A stretch of 64,000 nt of DNA, taken from the NCBI RefSeq assembly GCF_030272615.1, contig NC_081406.1, positions 468,443,400 to 468,507,399 of the forward strand. The letters are read 5' to 3'. Positions 11,927-23,852 of the stretch are shown piece by piece. The translations under genes were made by a program, and so were the position numbers. How positions within the stretch are numbered: position 1 is the stretch's first letter; every line of letters begins with the position of its first letter. The notes beneath the pieces were generated by a model that saw nothing but the letters and a program-made list of their open reading frames with translations, did no database searches and was not told the origin of the DNA. The DNA comes from Cryptomeria japonica. Taxonomy: Eukaryota; Streptophyta; Pinopsida; Cupressales; Cupressaceae.

Positions 11927-12712
11927 TGTGTATGGTGAAAAGTGGATAATGGAAACAATAATATTTAAATAATAAATGAATTCAACCACAAAACCCTAGC
12001 CTAACAACAACAAAGATCCACCATAACATATGAAGGTTATCTAAGACAATGCAAACCAACAAAATAAAAAAGATTATACCATCACATGTCCACTAGGGTT
12101 TGAATCTCCATTCTTCCTATCTCCATTGATCTTGCTTGATATATTTGCTCTTAGATTTTATGTGTGCACAAGAGCTCAACAAAGAACGAAAATGTGGTTG
12201 ATAGCTTGATCGCATAAGATTGATTAGAATGCTCCCTAGATGAATATAATGATTAGGGTTGATAATGGAGGAGAATATCCTCTTATATAGATGACACTAT
12301 AGGAAATGGAGGGATAAGATTAAGAGGTGTAAAGATAACTGGTCGGCTAGGATTAAATGGCAGGTAGAAGAAATAATTAAAAAATTAAGGGGGTAGTTAG
12401 TGAAGGAATTAAGAAATGAATGACATGTGTCATGGATAGAAAAGTCTAATGAATTAATTAAATAAATAAATATTTATTTAATTAATAGAGGAAGTGGGAT
12501 CAATTAAATAAATAAAATATTTATTTAATTTAGGAAAAAGATAATTTAAATAAATAAAATTATTTATTTAAATGTGGAAAAAGGCTTAAAAGAGGATTAA
12601 TGAATGAATTAATTAATTAAAAATTTATTTAATTAATATAAGACTTAGGATAAAATAATTAAATAAATAAAAATATTTATTTAATAAGACATGAAAATTT
12701 TAGGTGTCTTCA
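11927..12712 (-). mobile_element. LTR (786 bp) of a gypsy-like element, minus orientation
   Basis: On the minus strand it starts TGAAGACACC at 12712 and ends CATACACA at 11927. A polypurine tract (TCTCAAAGAGGGGCAAAA, 12713-12730) lies immediately upstream. A possible TATA box (CTATATAAGA, 12281-12290) lies about 420 bp into the LTR. Immediately downstream is TTTGGCACGACC, which resembles the beginning of a primer binding site, but I could not name the tRNA. A related LTR start and polypurine tract occur at 50383/50384-50400. Orientation rests on the polypurine tract and TATA position. Confidence 0.6.
12451..12686. repeat. Five AT-rich imperfect palindromes
   Basis: Five inverted repeats of about 30 bp lie at roughly 12451-12486, 12501-12531, 12542-12573, 12607-12638 and 12656-12686. 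Each reads like TTAAATAAATAAA...TATTTATTTAA. They are spaced 40-65 bp apart within the first quarter of the minus-strand LTR. Confidence 0.7.
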
Positions 12713-13619
12713 TTTTGCCCCTCTTTGAGACAATGTATCTTGTCATGTTGGCTAAACGAAGATATGATAAACTGATGCAAAGCTGCCCCATGATGAGAAT
12801 GATATTCTCCCTCGAGAGATTGGATGAATACGTTTGAAAAGATCACATACAATCTCTCGATAATAAAGAAAGGCTAGAAAGGACTGACAAGATAGGATAG
12901 AGTGACATAGTCATGAGATAAAGAAGACTAACACAAGAGACTAGGGATAGGGTAGCCTATAAGATAGACTATGAGGGAAAACATCCTCATTGGCATCCAC
13001 ATACCTAAGAGATCAAAGTGCAGAGAGAGCAAAGAGAAGAGAAGTCAGGAAAGATGATATTGGTGCACAAATTCAACCATGTTCGCCGATATCAGAGGCT
13101 AGCAAATGCAGGAGAGCCAGTGAGTACCACAAAACCTCCTTGTACTTTGGTTTATTAATTGTTGTCATAAATGCATGTTAGGTAGGGATAGAAAATTTCA
13201 AGCATGGGGAAAAAAACTTTAAGGTGCGTATGTTGGTGCCAGGCATGTTTGGGAAGGATAGGCTCATCTGTTTCTAGTTTAAACGTATCTATGATTTCAA
13301 AGATGTTTGTGCTAGATGCAAGCGTGTCTATATTGAGAAGGTGCGTTTATGCAAGATAGAGTCATGTCTGTGTGTTTTAGGTGTGTGTGTGTAGGGAAGG
13401 CACATTTGTGTATGTTTAAAGCATTTTTACGTCTTCAAGGTCAAATCAATAGTTTTGTGATAAACATATGATGTTGATTGGATAAGTTATTGAGCGGATA
13501 TACTCAAATAGGTCCTCTAGGGAAGACAAGGATAACAAATAGGGTTGGGATTGACAATTTTGTGATAGGACATACGTTGCCAATCAAGAAACTACTCAAG
13601 AAGATACACTCAAGCAGAG
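12713..13619 (-). other. Non-coding internal region next to the minus LTR
   Basis: The first part, next to the polypurine tract, matches 50384-50560 (the TTTTGCCCCTCTTTGAGACA segment and the nearby GAGAGATTG segment). No protein can be read; the 63-codon frame at 12990 has no family character. The placement suggests the 3' internal, non-coding part of the element whose LTR is at 11927-12712. Confidence 0.5.
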
Positions 13620-13850
13620 ACCCTAGAATAGGATAGAGATTATTGTGCTTTATCATCATTGAGATTTATTATGGAAAATAGGTTATGACAATCCAAATAT
13701 AGGTTTGACCCAGAAAGTCATTGTACCTATTTGTATGGAGATCAGATAGTTGCAACCAAGGAATGCCCCAGTTCATACTAGACTCACTGTGTCCTCATAT
13801 CCTTAGACAGGTCATAGAATTAGTAAGAGACAATCCACAAACAACAAAAC
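13620..13850 (+). repeat. Dispersed repeat R1, plus copy
   Basis: This is the inverted partner of 10684-11060; the shared part runs from the TGTGCTTTATCATCATTGA segment to the GTGAACAT segment. It joins directly to gypsy gag sequence near 13860. In gypsy A the same gag sequence is preceded by something else, so the junction is a recombination or insertion boundary. Confidence 0.7.
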
Positions 13851-14830
13851 AACAGGTGAACATCAAAAGCACTTGGATACCCAGAGGCATGCTCAAAATT
13901 TGCACACAAGAAAACCCCGTTCAAATTTGGGGGCAATACACAAAAGCAAACTCATGATATGCCTATAGAACATGGTATAAACAGCCATTCCAATCCTCGT
14001 TATGGCCCTATATCAAAAGTTCCCTACACACATCATAATTATAAACCCCCTCCATATGAATGTGTTTACAATCAATACCATTCATACATGCATTATCCTC
14101 ATCCTCCACGCGGTGGCTTAGGCATGGGATATGGTCCAAGAAGTCAATGTCAACCCAAATTTTTTTTGGAACAATAGATCAAGGACTTACAAAAGAAGAT
14201 GGAGGACATCAATACACCAAAACTATCAGAAGAAGCATACTTGACAAGATTGTTTCCACAAAGCTTAGGTGAACAAACATACTTGCAAACAAGGAATGCC
14301 CCAGTTCATACTAGACTCACGGTGTGCTCATATCCTTGGACAAGTCATAGCATTACTAAGAGACAAACCACAGACAACAAAATAATAAGTGAACATGAAA
14401 AGCACTTGGATACCCAGAGGCATGCTAAAAATTTGGACACAAGAAAACCCCGTGTCAAATTTGGGGGCAATACACAAAAGCAAACTCATGATATGCCTAT
14501 AGAACATGGTATAAATAGACATTCCAATCCTAATTATGGCCCTATATGAGAAGGTCCCCACACACATCATCATTATAGACCCCCTCCATATGAGCATGTT
14601 TACGATCAATACCATTCATACATGCAATATCCTCATCCTCCACGTGGTGGCTCAGGCATGGGATATGGTCCAAAAATTCAATATCAACCCAAAAAAAATT
14701 TGGAACAACAGATCAAGGAATTACAAAAGAATATGGAGGACATCAATACACCAAAACTAGCAGAAGAAACATACTTGATGAGATTGTTTCCATAAAGCTT
14801 AGGTGAACAAGCTATGGAATGGTTCTACCA
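13750..14830 (+). repeat. Tandem duplication of about 533 bp (R1 end plus gag)
   Basis: The segment beginning GGAATGCCCCAGTTCATACT at 13760 recurs at 14293, a period of 533 bp. Each unit contains the end of R1 joined to gag spacer and coiled-coil sequence. The first unit stops at about 14279, just after the AAGCTTAGGTGAACAA segment; the second continues into longer gag. The two units differ at scattered sites, so the duplication is not very recent. Confidence 0.75.
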
Positions 14831-15127
14831 ACTTCCACTTGGAATTAAGTCATGGGGTGACTTAGTAGAGGCATTTATCCAACATTTCTCATATAACATA
14901 GAGACAAATATATCAGTTGCCACTTTGTGCAATACCAAACATAAAGATGGGGAGTCATTTTCATCATTCTTTCAAAGATAGAGGAATTTAGCCAGCAGAT
15001 GCTCTTGCAAAAGTCCACAAAAACAAATGGTAGAGATGTTTACACATAATGTCAACAGATAAATTGGTTATGACTTGAGGAAAGCTTGTTTGTCCACTTT
15101 TAAGGAGTTCATTGAGAGAGGCTTAGC
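13851..15127 (+). pseudogene. gag: Ty3/gypsy gag, element C (two tandem 5' copies, broken)
   Basis: Both tandem units repeat the Pro/Tyr-rich gag spacer (YRPPPYE-like) and the coiled coil (IKDLQKKMEDINTP in unit 1). The second unit continues into the gag domain, with remnants of WFYQLPLGIKSWGDLVEAFI at about 14819-14880 and GESFSSFF at about 14950. Stops occur at about 14177, 14791 and 14983, among others. The frame breaks off at 15127-15146, where a LINE has inserted, and resumes at 36332. It is the same family as gypsy A (1299-2836). Confidence 0.8.
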
Positions 15128-15146
15128 AACAAAGAAGGTCTCAATT
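15128..15146 (+). repeat. LINE target site duplication, left copy
   Basis: AACAAAGAAGGTCTCAATT here and AACAAAGAAGGTCTTAATT at 36313-36331 differ by one base. Both lie in gypsy gag sequence, and a 19-bp duplication is normal for target-primed reverse transcription. Confidence 0.85.
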
Positions 15147-16345
15147 TGAGTGGGAGTTCTAGATCGGCATTGGGACAACATGAGGTAGATGACTTAGAGA
15201 TTCCTGCAGATGGAGGGGGTTCAGATACTAAGGATCCCGATGATCCCTTGGATTTGAGGGACCCAGGGGAAGGACCAACACCACGTGAAGAGAGGCTAGT
15301 AGATGAGAGCAGGAAAGGGCAGGTTCAAACTTCAAAAATAGAAGATGACAAATCGGAAGGAGCCCAAGGACAACAAGCAACTAGGGGTTCGAAGAACACG
15401 ATGGAAGGAAAAGATCATCTAGAAAAGGATCTTTCATCAACGGATGTTAAGGGGGGACCCAATTTGAATGGACAGACATGTAAGTGGACCTCTATGTTCG
15501 GGATTAAACCTAAAGGTAAGTCCTCATCACCTCTTGTTAAAAACACCTTGAATGTGTCTAAGGGAAAGTTTGGTATCATTGTTCCAGATCAAATCATAGA
15601 GCAAAACATTGCTAGAATGGAAAATACATTGATCGGTAATTTTTTTGGGTCTAGACCTAATATAGAAATAGTTCATGGATTTGTCAAAAGAAAGTGGCTC
15701 TTGCAAGGTTAGGTTGAGGTGGTAGCAATGAACAAAGGTTGTCTATCCTTTTCTTTTTCTTGTGATGAGGATAGAAGAAACATTCTCTATAGTGGGTCTT
15801 GGGCAATAGTCAAATACATCATGTACATCCAGAAGTGGCACCCTAATACGGCAAAAGGGAAGAATTTATTGATCTAATTCCCGATGTGGGTTAAGCTCCC
15901 TGGGCTTCCAATGGAATTCTGGGAGGAAGATGTTTTTGCAGGAATAGCCAATACCTTCGAGGAGCTTATCGCTATTGACTAGATCATAGCATCAAGAAGA
16001 AGGCTAATTTATGCTAGGATTTGTGTTAAAGTTGGACCTGACACGAATATGCGAGAAGAAATAGAGATATAATCTAAACTGGGGAAGTGGAAGCAGAATA
16101 TTGTTTTTGAAACTATCCCCTTTTCTTGTTTTCATTATAAAAAAGTTGGACATTGGGCTAAAAAATGTCCAAGTATCGAGGGTAAACCCTACCTCCAAAC
16201 TAAGGTTTGGAAAAAAGTGGATAAACCTCTAAAAGCCTTGGAGTCCAATGACCCGGATCAGGAGAAATAGTCTCAGATTGGATGGGTGGAGGAAGAACTC
16301 ACCAGTGAAGTGGGGAATGAACTAAATGATAGTTCTGATACTTAA
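15147..16345 (+). pseudogene. LINE ORF1 (DUF4283-like and CCHC zinc knuckle), 5'-truncated
   Basis: This is the RNA-binding ORF1 of a plant LINE. The frame is already open at the left boundary, from a TTG codon with no ATG. An acidic, low-complexity N-terminal part (15147-15500) is followed by a DUF4283-like domain. This includes LPGLPMEFWEED (about 15895-15930) and LGKWKQNIVFE (about 16081). A zinc knuckle reads CFHYKKVGHWAKKC; the second Cys of CCHC is replaced by Tyr. Stops occur at 15709-15711, about 15877, about 15979 and about 16069. The C-terminal end of ORF1 is displaced by a copia LTR remnant and resumes near 17941, ending with SKNP and TGA at 18107-18109, which overlaps the ORF2 ATG. 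Confidence 0.8.
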
Positions 16346-17940
16346 TGTTAAGTATAGATGCCAAGCTAATAAGATGAGAGGGGGCGGGTGAATCATACAA
16401 ACTTAATCTTCCATAAAAACAACAGATTCAACCTCGGTGACATATACTTCAGTAATATAACCAAAACTGCTAAACATACAAACTCAAAAGCATATAAATA
16501 TCATAGAACTCATAACACTAGATTTAACGTGGAAACCCAAATAGGGAAAAACCACTGTGGTATTTCGGACCCACTAAGAAATATACTCTTCTAAAGTATG
16601 CTCGGTTAAAAGCAAATCCTGTTAAAGATTACAAATACATTGCTAAATGTGACCCAGTTAAGGGATTTCTCTCAGATTTGTTAGGATCTTCACCTTGTTA
16701 GAAGTGACCTTGTTAAAGGATTCCAAACACTCAATCAGAATGTCACCTTGCTAGAGGGTTTTACAAATAAGACTGTTAAGTCCACTCGGCTAAGAGATTT
16801 TCTGTCACTTTGCAAAATAACAGTAATAAAAATCTATCTATAACTTCACATCTAAAATGATAAAGCAGATTCTTATTTGCTCAATATAATAGGACTTATC
16901 TTGTCCATCTACTGGGCTCTATACTCTGTTATTCAAAATAGGTCTTCAAGCTTCTGTGCTCGGTAATCACTACGTAGCATCCCTGTGCATACACTTGCCC
17001 CCATACAATGTTTATCAACAGTTCATTATTTATAAGCAATTTGCCAACAGCTTAATCTCCTTGATCACATTTCCCATGATCAATCATAGCCATCAGATCT
17101 TCAAACTTGACTAGGTTCAATGTATCCTTCGATCTGAAAATGTTTTACCCCGCCTTGGAACTTGCATACATTTCTTGGAACTTGTGGTAGGGTATTGCGG
17201 TTCAATCTAAGCTGTAGATCTTCCTGCCAATTTTCCTTTGGCATAGATTCTTTAACAAACTTCATTCACGAAATACCAATAATTTAATCATAACCAGCTC
17301 ATTAGCTTCCTTCATTAAATAATGCTTTTATTCATTCAATGCATTCTGTTATTACTCAGTTGCAACTCGGTAAATACTAAACTTCACTCGGTAGACATTC
17401 TGCTTTCATTAACTGATAGTGATAACCTTAGGGTTTACCGACTAGGTTCCTTAGGGTTTATCGACTAGGTTCTTTGTTCGGTAACATAGTATAGTATCAA
17501 CCTTACAATCAACAACATATGTAGGATATCAAAACAATCAAAACATCATGATCTCATCATTGTCTAAATCGGTAATAGTTGCCCATTGCATAACTTATTC
17601 CTTCCCTTATTCATCACATTCTTTTTGTGTCTTTTACCAACATCTTTATACTCATCAAATCATACTTCTTAAGATATGGCAACATCATACTGAATTAGAA
17701 AATTAATTTTTTTGACATCAATGACAAAATAATAATATTAAGACAGTAAACATCCTTAATCAGTTATGTCCGTAATCATCAACAACCTTCTCAATATCCT
17801 TATTGAAATGCCAACAATCTCCCTTTGTCTGTTATAATGCCAACAATCTCCCCCTTTGGCATTGATGGCAAAACCAATTGATTTGACCTAATTGATTCGG
17901 ATTTCTATTCTAAAATGCGTAAATGCTCTCCCCCTATCAT
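16346..17940 (-). mobile_element. Copia LTR remnant with PPT, minus orientation
   Basis: The plus-strand left end TGTTAAGTATAG and the right-hand TGCCAACA (17809-17816, repeated at 17838-17845) bound LTR-like DNA. It contains the GAGAGGGGGCGGGTGAATCA motif shared with the copia LTRs at 33871, 40154 and 45993. On the minus strand an AAAGGGGGAGAT-type polypurine tract lies next to the LTR start (about 17846-17860). A short piece of internal DNA remains up to about 17940. No target duplication could be recognised, so it is probably truncated. It splits LINE ORF1. Confidence 0.65.
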
Positions 17941-18109
17941 CAGTATGCTGACTAGAAACACTAGGAGCAGGCTTGGGGATGTGGGAGTGCAACACACTTC
18001 TCCAAGAAGACATTCAAATGCCAAGAAAAGATCAATGGAAACAAGTAGGAATATAGCAGATGGTACCCAAAGAACCATCTTTGAGGCAGGTATTTCCAAA
18101 AACCCATGA
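17941..18109 (+). pseudogene. LINE ORF1 C-terminal end
   Basis: An open reading (LTRNTRSRLGDVG ... FEAGISKNP) resumes after the copia remnant and stops at 18107-18109. Its TGA overlaps the ATG of ORF2 (18106) in the arrangement ATGA. The overlap suggests that ORF2 was translated by reinitiation or coupling, as in some LINEs. The join point with the upstream half cannot be fixed exactly. Confidence 0.6.
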
Positions 18110-21100
18110 AAATCATCTCCTGGAATATTCGGGGACTGAACAAACCTCACAAATATGATTTAGTTAAAAGTATGATTAGAGATAAAAATCCTGATATTTT
18201 TTTGATTCAAGAAACTAAGATGGAAAAAGATAAAGTTGAAAGTCTAAATATGTTCAAAAATGGAGGAGTTAGCAGAGGTAGTTCAAAAGGTGCATCGGGA
18301 GGAATTTTTACCTTTTGGAACAAAAACAATGTAGAAGTTGAGCTGCTGATTCAGGACAACAACCTAGCTTGCATAAGATTTAAGCACCTCAAGAATTGCA
18401 CTACTTGGGTCCCAACTAATTTATACGTGCCTAACACTAAGACTGGGAGAAGTGAGATGTGGAGAAATCTTACTGGGTTGAGAAGTAGGTTTGCTAAGGA
18501 CAACTGGTTAATCATGGGAGATTTCAATACACCCTTGAAGGAAAATGAGAAAAAGGGAGGGAGTCAAGCTAATCTGGACAGTAGATTAGACTTGATGGAT
18601 TTCATCAACAATAATGCCATTCATGATATGGAGCTGCAAGGAGTCAAATACACTTGGACTAACAGAAGAAGTGGTGAAAATTTGATTCAGGTTAGACTTG
18701 ATAGAGCTCTCCTTTCCTTAGATTGGTTTAACCTTCATGACTGCTCTTTATCTTCTCATATAAGGGCAGGATCAGATCATTACCCTATAACCTTCATGGT
18801 TGAAGTAAAGAATAGAAGGAGACATTTCTCTTATAGATTTAAAAAAATGTGGACTAGACACCTAGATATGTAAAGTAAGATTAAGGACTGGTGGCAAGTC
18901 AGTATTGAAGGAAACACCATGTACAAAGTGGTCAAAAAGCTGAATATTGTTAAAGATAATGTTAAGAAGTGGAATAAGGAATGCTTTGGGAATATATTTA
19001 CCTCAAAAGCTACAATCCTCTTAGAGCTCAAGGAAATCTAGGATGAGATACAAAACAATGGTTATACTAATATCTCTAGAGAGACTGAAGATGCTATTCT
19101 TATGAGATATCATGATATTATAGCTAAAGAGGAAACCTACTAGAAACAAAGATTGAGAAATGTTTGGTTGAAGGAGGGGGACAAGAATACTAAATAATTC
19201 CATATGTCCACCTTGAGACATAAGGCCATTAATAGAATTGTTCAGATTAAAGTGAATGTCAGATTTGTAGTAGATGATGATTCCATGAGCAAGGTTGCTA
19301 TGGATTTTTTCTCCAATTTACTTGCTAAGGATCAAAATTTGGATATACAGGCCCAAAGGGACCTCCTGGACAGTATTCCTACCATTTTAGGGGATGATCA
19401 GAATGCTCACCTAACTGCCATCCCTTCCCATAATGAAATCTAGATAGCTATAAACTCCTTTGAGGGTAACAAGTCCCCAGGTCCGGATGGCTTTCCCATG
19501 TTCTTCTTCAAAATGTACTGGCATATTATTGGAGATGATGTTACCAGAGTTGTGAAAGAAGCTTTTGGTGCTAGAAAAATGTTGAAAGAAGTTAATGGTA
19601 CCTTTATTGGTCTTATACCCAAAAAGATGGGGGCTGACTCAATGGATCTTTTTAGACCTATTAGTCTATGCAACTTTCTATAAGATTATCTCCAAGGTTC
19701 TAACCTCTAGAATTCTTAAGTTGCTCCCCTCCATCATTTCACCTCAGCAAAGCGGCTTTGTCTTGGGTAGACAAATTTTGGATTCAATCATCACTGTCCA
19801 CTAAAATATCGACTCTTTCTCTTTCTCTGAAAAAGAAGGTTTTTTTCTGAAGCTTGATCTCTCTAAAGCTTATGATAGAGTGGATTGGGATTTTATGATG
19901 GATGTTCTCTCTATTTTTGGCTTCAGCCCCAGAAGTGTTAGCCTTATCAGGCAACTTGTCTCTTCGGCTTCTTTATCTATTTTAATGAATGGATCTCCCT
20001 CTCCTTTCTTTAAAGCTTCTAGAGGTCTCAAATAGGGGGACCCTCTATCCCCAGTTATCTTTATCATTATGGTGGAATGTTTGGGGAGATGTATTGGAAA
20101 GCTGGTTGAGAAAAGGGAGTTTTGTGGTTTGAATCCTTCTTCGGCAGATCAAATATGTTCCCATCAGCAGTTTGTTGATGATTCTATAATAATGGGGAAA
20201 GCTACAGTGAAGGATTCTAGAAGATTAAAAAAGGCTTTGGATAACTATGGAAATGCCACTCGTCAACTTATAAATTGGTCTAAAAGATTTGTTTATTTTA
20301 TCAATACCCGAGAGAGGAGGATTAAAATTAGTAATATTCTAGGTGGTCAAATTGGTAGTCTGACTGCTTCTTACTTGGAGCTCCCCTTATGCCATGATCC
20401 TCCAAATACCTTTTGGGGAGCCTTGGTGGATAAATTCCACAAAAAGCTGTCTGGATGGAAGGGTGCTCTTCTTAGTCAAGCAGGTAAGGTTCAATTACTA
20501 AGATCCACTCTTCAAAGTATTCCTCTCTATGCTATCAGTCTGTTTAGGATTCTTGATAAGTATGCTGAGGCCATTGAAAAGATTCAGAGATCCTTTTTAT
20601 GGACAGGGGTTAAGGAGAAGAAGAGAATGAACTTGATTACTTGGGAGAAGGTTTGCAAGCCTATAAAGAAAGGAGGTCTGGGCCTTAGAAGAATAAGAGA
20701 CATAAATAATTACCTTATGGCCAAGCAGATTTGGAGAGGTTATAGATATCAAGGAGAGTGGAAAATGATATGGGATAACAAATATAAAAGTCAATGTCCA
20801 AACCTTCAAAGCTTCCTTAAGGCAGAGATTATCCCAATTGGATCCAACATATGGAAAAATGTATCTAGGACAAGAGACTTAATTGCCAAAGGTGCAAAAT
20901 GGAAATTGGGAAAAGGGAATCTTATCCGATTCTTAGAAGACCCTTGGCTTCTGGAGACCCCTTTGAATGAAAATTTTGAGTGGAACAAATTTTAGAATCA
21001 ATGCAAGGAAAGATTTGGAACCAAGGTGGAGGATTACTGGAAAGATGGACAGCGGAAGGACTTGTCTCAGGTGGACCAGTCATGAACTCTATGGTGAGGA

Positions 21101-22150
21101 TTGAAGAAGAAGACAATTTAATTTGGAAACTCATAGCTAGTGGTTCTTTTACAACCGTCTCTCTATATCATCAACAGTTCTACAACATGGAAAGTCCATG
21201 CTGGGCTAAAGCATGGGTGAAAGGCCTCACACCTAAGATAGACATTTTTTTCTAGATAGCCCTTCAAGATAAAATTCTTACTACTGAGAATATCAGAAAA
21301 AGAGGTTTTAGCATGCCTAGTTTCTGTATTCTTTGTAAACAGAATGAGGAGACTATAAACTATATGCTCTTTCATTGCCCTTTCTCTGCTACTGTTTGGG
21401 GAAGTTGTCTGGATCACTTCAAAGTCAGTTGGGGCTTCGCCAACTCAATTTAGGAGATTTTCAATTCATGGCATCATCCTTCAAAAAACAAAACCACTAC
21501 CTTATTATGGAAAATTGCTTTACCTCACATGTGCTGGGGCATATGGAAAGAGAGAAATGATAGAGTTTTTAGAGAAAAGACTACTAAGGCTAAAATTGTG
21601 TTTGAAAAAATAAGAAGTATAGTAAAAAATATGAATATCATAGGCAGTATGGATACTCCTCATGATAAGGATGATCAGTTTATCTACAAAAAGTGGAGAT
21701 TAAAGGTTCAAGAGTGCTTTCTGAGCAACCCTAGAGAGGGAGTGATATGGATCAGCCTGCCCAGGGGATGGATGAAAATTAATTTTGATGGGGCCTCAAA
21801 GGGTAACTTGGGTGTTCTAGGATGTGGCATGGTCCTAAGGGATGAATGGGGAATATGAAAAATCATAAAATGTATTCCCATAGGAAATCAAACTAGTCAT
21901 GTTGCCGAAGCCATAGCGACTTACCATGGGATGATCCTTGTCAAGGAAGCCAAATGCACTAAAGTTTGGTGTGAAGGAGACTCCTTAAACATAATCAATT
22001 ACTTAAATATGAAATTCCTGCCTTCTTGGTCAATTAGTAATGCTATTGAAGCAACTAGGAAAATCAGTGAAGAATTTGAAATGTGTGTTTTTACATGTGT
22101 ATAGGGAGGCCAACTCCTGCGCTGACTGGGTAGCCAATGTGGCTTGATAA
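18106..22150 (+). pseudogene. LINE ORF2: endonuclease, reverse transcriptase, RNase H
   Basis: ORF2 starts at ATG 18106 (MKIISWNIRGLNKPHK). The endonuclease domain (18106-18873) keeps IQETK, MGDFN and SDHYPITF, the acidic and His residues of an AP-type endonuclease. The reverse transcriptase follows, with NKSPGPDGFPMFFF (19468), RPISLCNF (19654), KLDLSKAYDRVDWDF (19852), GDPLSP (20037) and QQFVDDSII (20170), where the two catalytic Asp are kept. A zf-RVT-like Cys/His block (FCILCKQNEETINYMLFHC) lies at 21321-21377. An RNase H domain begins WMKINFDGASKGN (21768) and ends near 22150. Stops occur at 18871, 19039, 19141, 19195, 19441, 19801 and 20031, and frames shift near 19683 and 21080. It is a pseudogene of a complete ORF2. 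Confidence 0.9.
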
Positions 22151-22528
22151 ATGGGAGACATCATTACTAGTTATGGTGAAATGGAGATTGCAAGTGAAAT
22201 GAAATTCTTGCTCAATCAGGACCAGAGCTAGACAACGCAATGTGGTACTTTTAATCATTATTTCTAATGACCTTTCCACCTTTTTCGATGCAGGGTTTTC
22301 TTGAAGATAATAAGCATTTATATAGGCGCCTTATCATTATTATTTGGCACAAATTCTGGGAGCTATTATAGAATAACCACAGAAACCAAAGGAGAGGCTA
22401 TCAAATTGAGAGAAGGAATTGCAAGGAAGGTGTCAGAAAAATGGGAGGTAACAAGAAAAGATTTGAACCTACTTCTTGCTCTGACTGGAGAAAGAACAAA
22501 GAAGTCTGGGATATCCTTCAGCAATGGG
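22151..22528 (+). pseudogene. LINE, start of extra 3' ORF before the Athila-like insertion
   Basis: After the RNase H domain, broken frames lead to NKEVWDILQQW (22497-22528), where the Athila-like LTR has inserted. The text continues on the other side of that insertion at 33526. The upstream start of the ORF is not clear because of frame changes between 22240 and 22460. Confidence 0.5.
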
Positions 22529-23759
22529 TGATAAGTCGATGCTTTGACATGTTTTTTATCATGACTCTTAGGTTTTTTGGCATCTTTTGGGTTGCATTGT
22601 GATAGTAAAGTATTGTGAACTTACTATATGTAATCCATGTTTTAAAACTGAACTTAAGAAATCATGTTTTAACTTTGTCGGTTAATTCCTGTAGCCAAAT
22701 GATTTCTCCCTGTGACATGCGGATTATTTAGGATAATGTCATATGTGAGTTAATTAATGTATTAATTAAGTAAGATATATATGCATTTCCTTGTATGTTG
22801 TTTTTGTTTTAGTGCAGATAATAATTGATGCTACAGTACATGATTTTCTTTCGTGCCTAAGGACTGGAGAATCACGTTTAGACAACTGGAGATCAAACTG
22901 AAGGGGATTCGAGAAAGCACAATGTATGGCATAATTGGAGCAGTTATACTTCAACTCTGGTGCATATTGAATTCATAAAAAATTGCTTTGGCATGCAAAG
23001 ACTGTGGTTCAGTTTCAAATCCACGGATCCTGCAATCAAGCTCTCAGTTATCTCCTTCATCTGACAATTATCTGCCTCTTCTTCTGGGCATAGCTTGAGT
23101 TGTCCATTGTAGTTGATCTTTTGTTTATAATAAGCTCTTCCTTCTTTCTTAGAGTTAGATAGGATGGAAAGGAATTGAGCAGAGTTTTGTCAAGCATTCT
23201 GAATTTCTCTCTTTTAGAATATGTAATCATTTTCAGGAAGAAATGAATAAGAATATGTTGTTTTGATCTATTAATAGTACTTTTCTAGGAGTTTGATATC
23301 ACTCATCCAAGGGGTCCCACTTGGTGAGTGATCTTGTGTTTATGATCATTGAAGTTAGTTTTAACTTAGTTGTAGTAGAAGTTCATGACTGGATTGTTCC
23401 TACAGCCACTGGAAATAGATCTGTTGAATGTTCCTACAGCCAAGACAGAATGGTGTGATTTCTGTTATTTTCATTAGATCATTTCAGTAGTGTTTTGTGA
23501 AGCTTTCATGTAGCCTTTTATGATTTCCATTCCCGCCTTTCCTTTCTGCATAATGTTAGTCACTGTAGTAATGCAGAATAATCATTTAAGGAGCTTAGTG
23601 CATATATATTGCAGACCCATTTCAAGTTTTACATTCCTGGATTGATAACTAAATGAACACCAGCCATGAAAATAGTAAACTCTACCATATGAATGTCCAA
23701 ACTTCGGATTGAGATTTCAATTAGAGGTATTATTATTATCATTATAGTTGGGGTAGACA
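22529..23759 (+). repeat. 5' LTR of Athila-like element (1231 bp)
   Basis: It starts TGATAAGTCGATGC and ends GGGGTAGACA, and matches 32255-33520 over its full length. It lacks a segment of roughly 24 bp present in the 3' LTR (GCCAATTTATTCCTG near 32424) and a second short segment near 32702. A TATA-like CATATATATTG lies at about 23601. Confidence 0.9.
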
Positions 23760-23763
23760 TTTT

Positions 23764-23782
23764 TGGCACCGTTGCTGGGGAT
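23764..23782 (+). promoter_or_regulatory. Primer binding site, tRNA-Asp type
   Basis: TGGCACCGTTGCTGGGGAT lies 4 bp after the 5' LTR. Plant Athila/Tat elements use TGGCGCCGTTGCCGGGGA, complementary to the 3' end of tRNA-Asp; this copy has two changes, both G-to-A or C-to-T. Confidence 0.8.
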
Positions 23783-23852
23783 GGTGTCAAGCTAAGAACC
23801 TTTTATGATTATTTTAGTTTCTAGTTAATTGTTTGAAATTTCATGAATCTGC

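Noticed and set aside
12440-12700. MITE or simple AT microsatellite
   Set aside because: The palindromes lie inside an LTR with a clear start and polypurine tract, have no flanking duplication of their own, and are not a uniform simple repeat.
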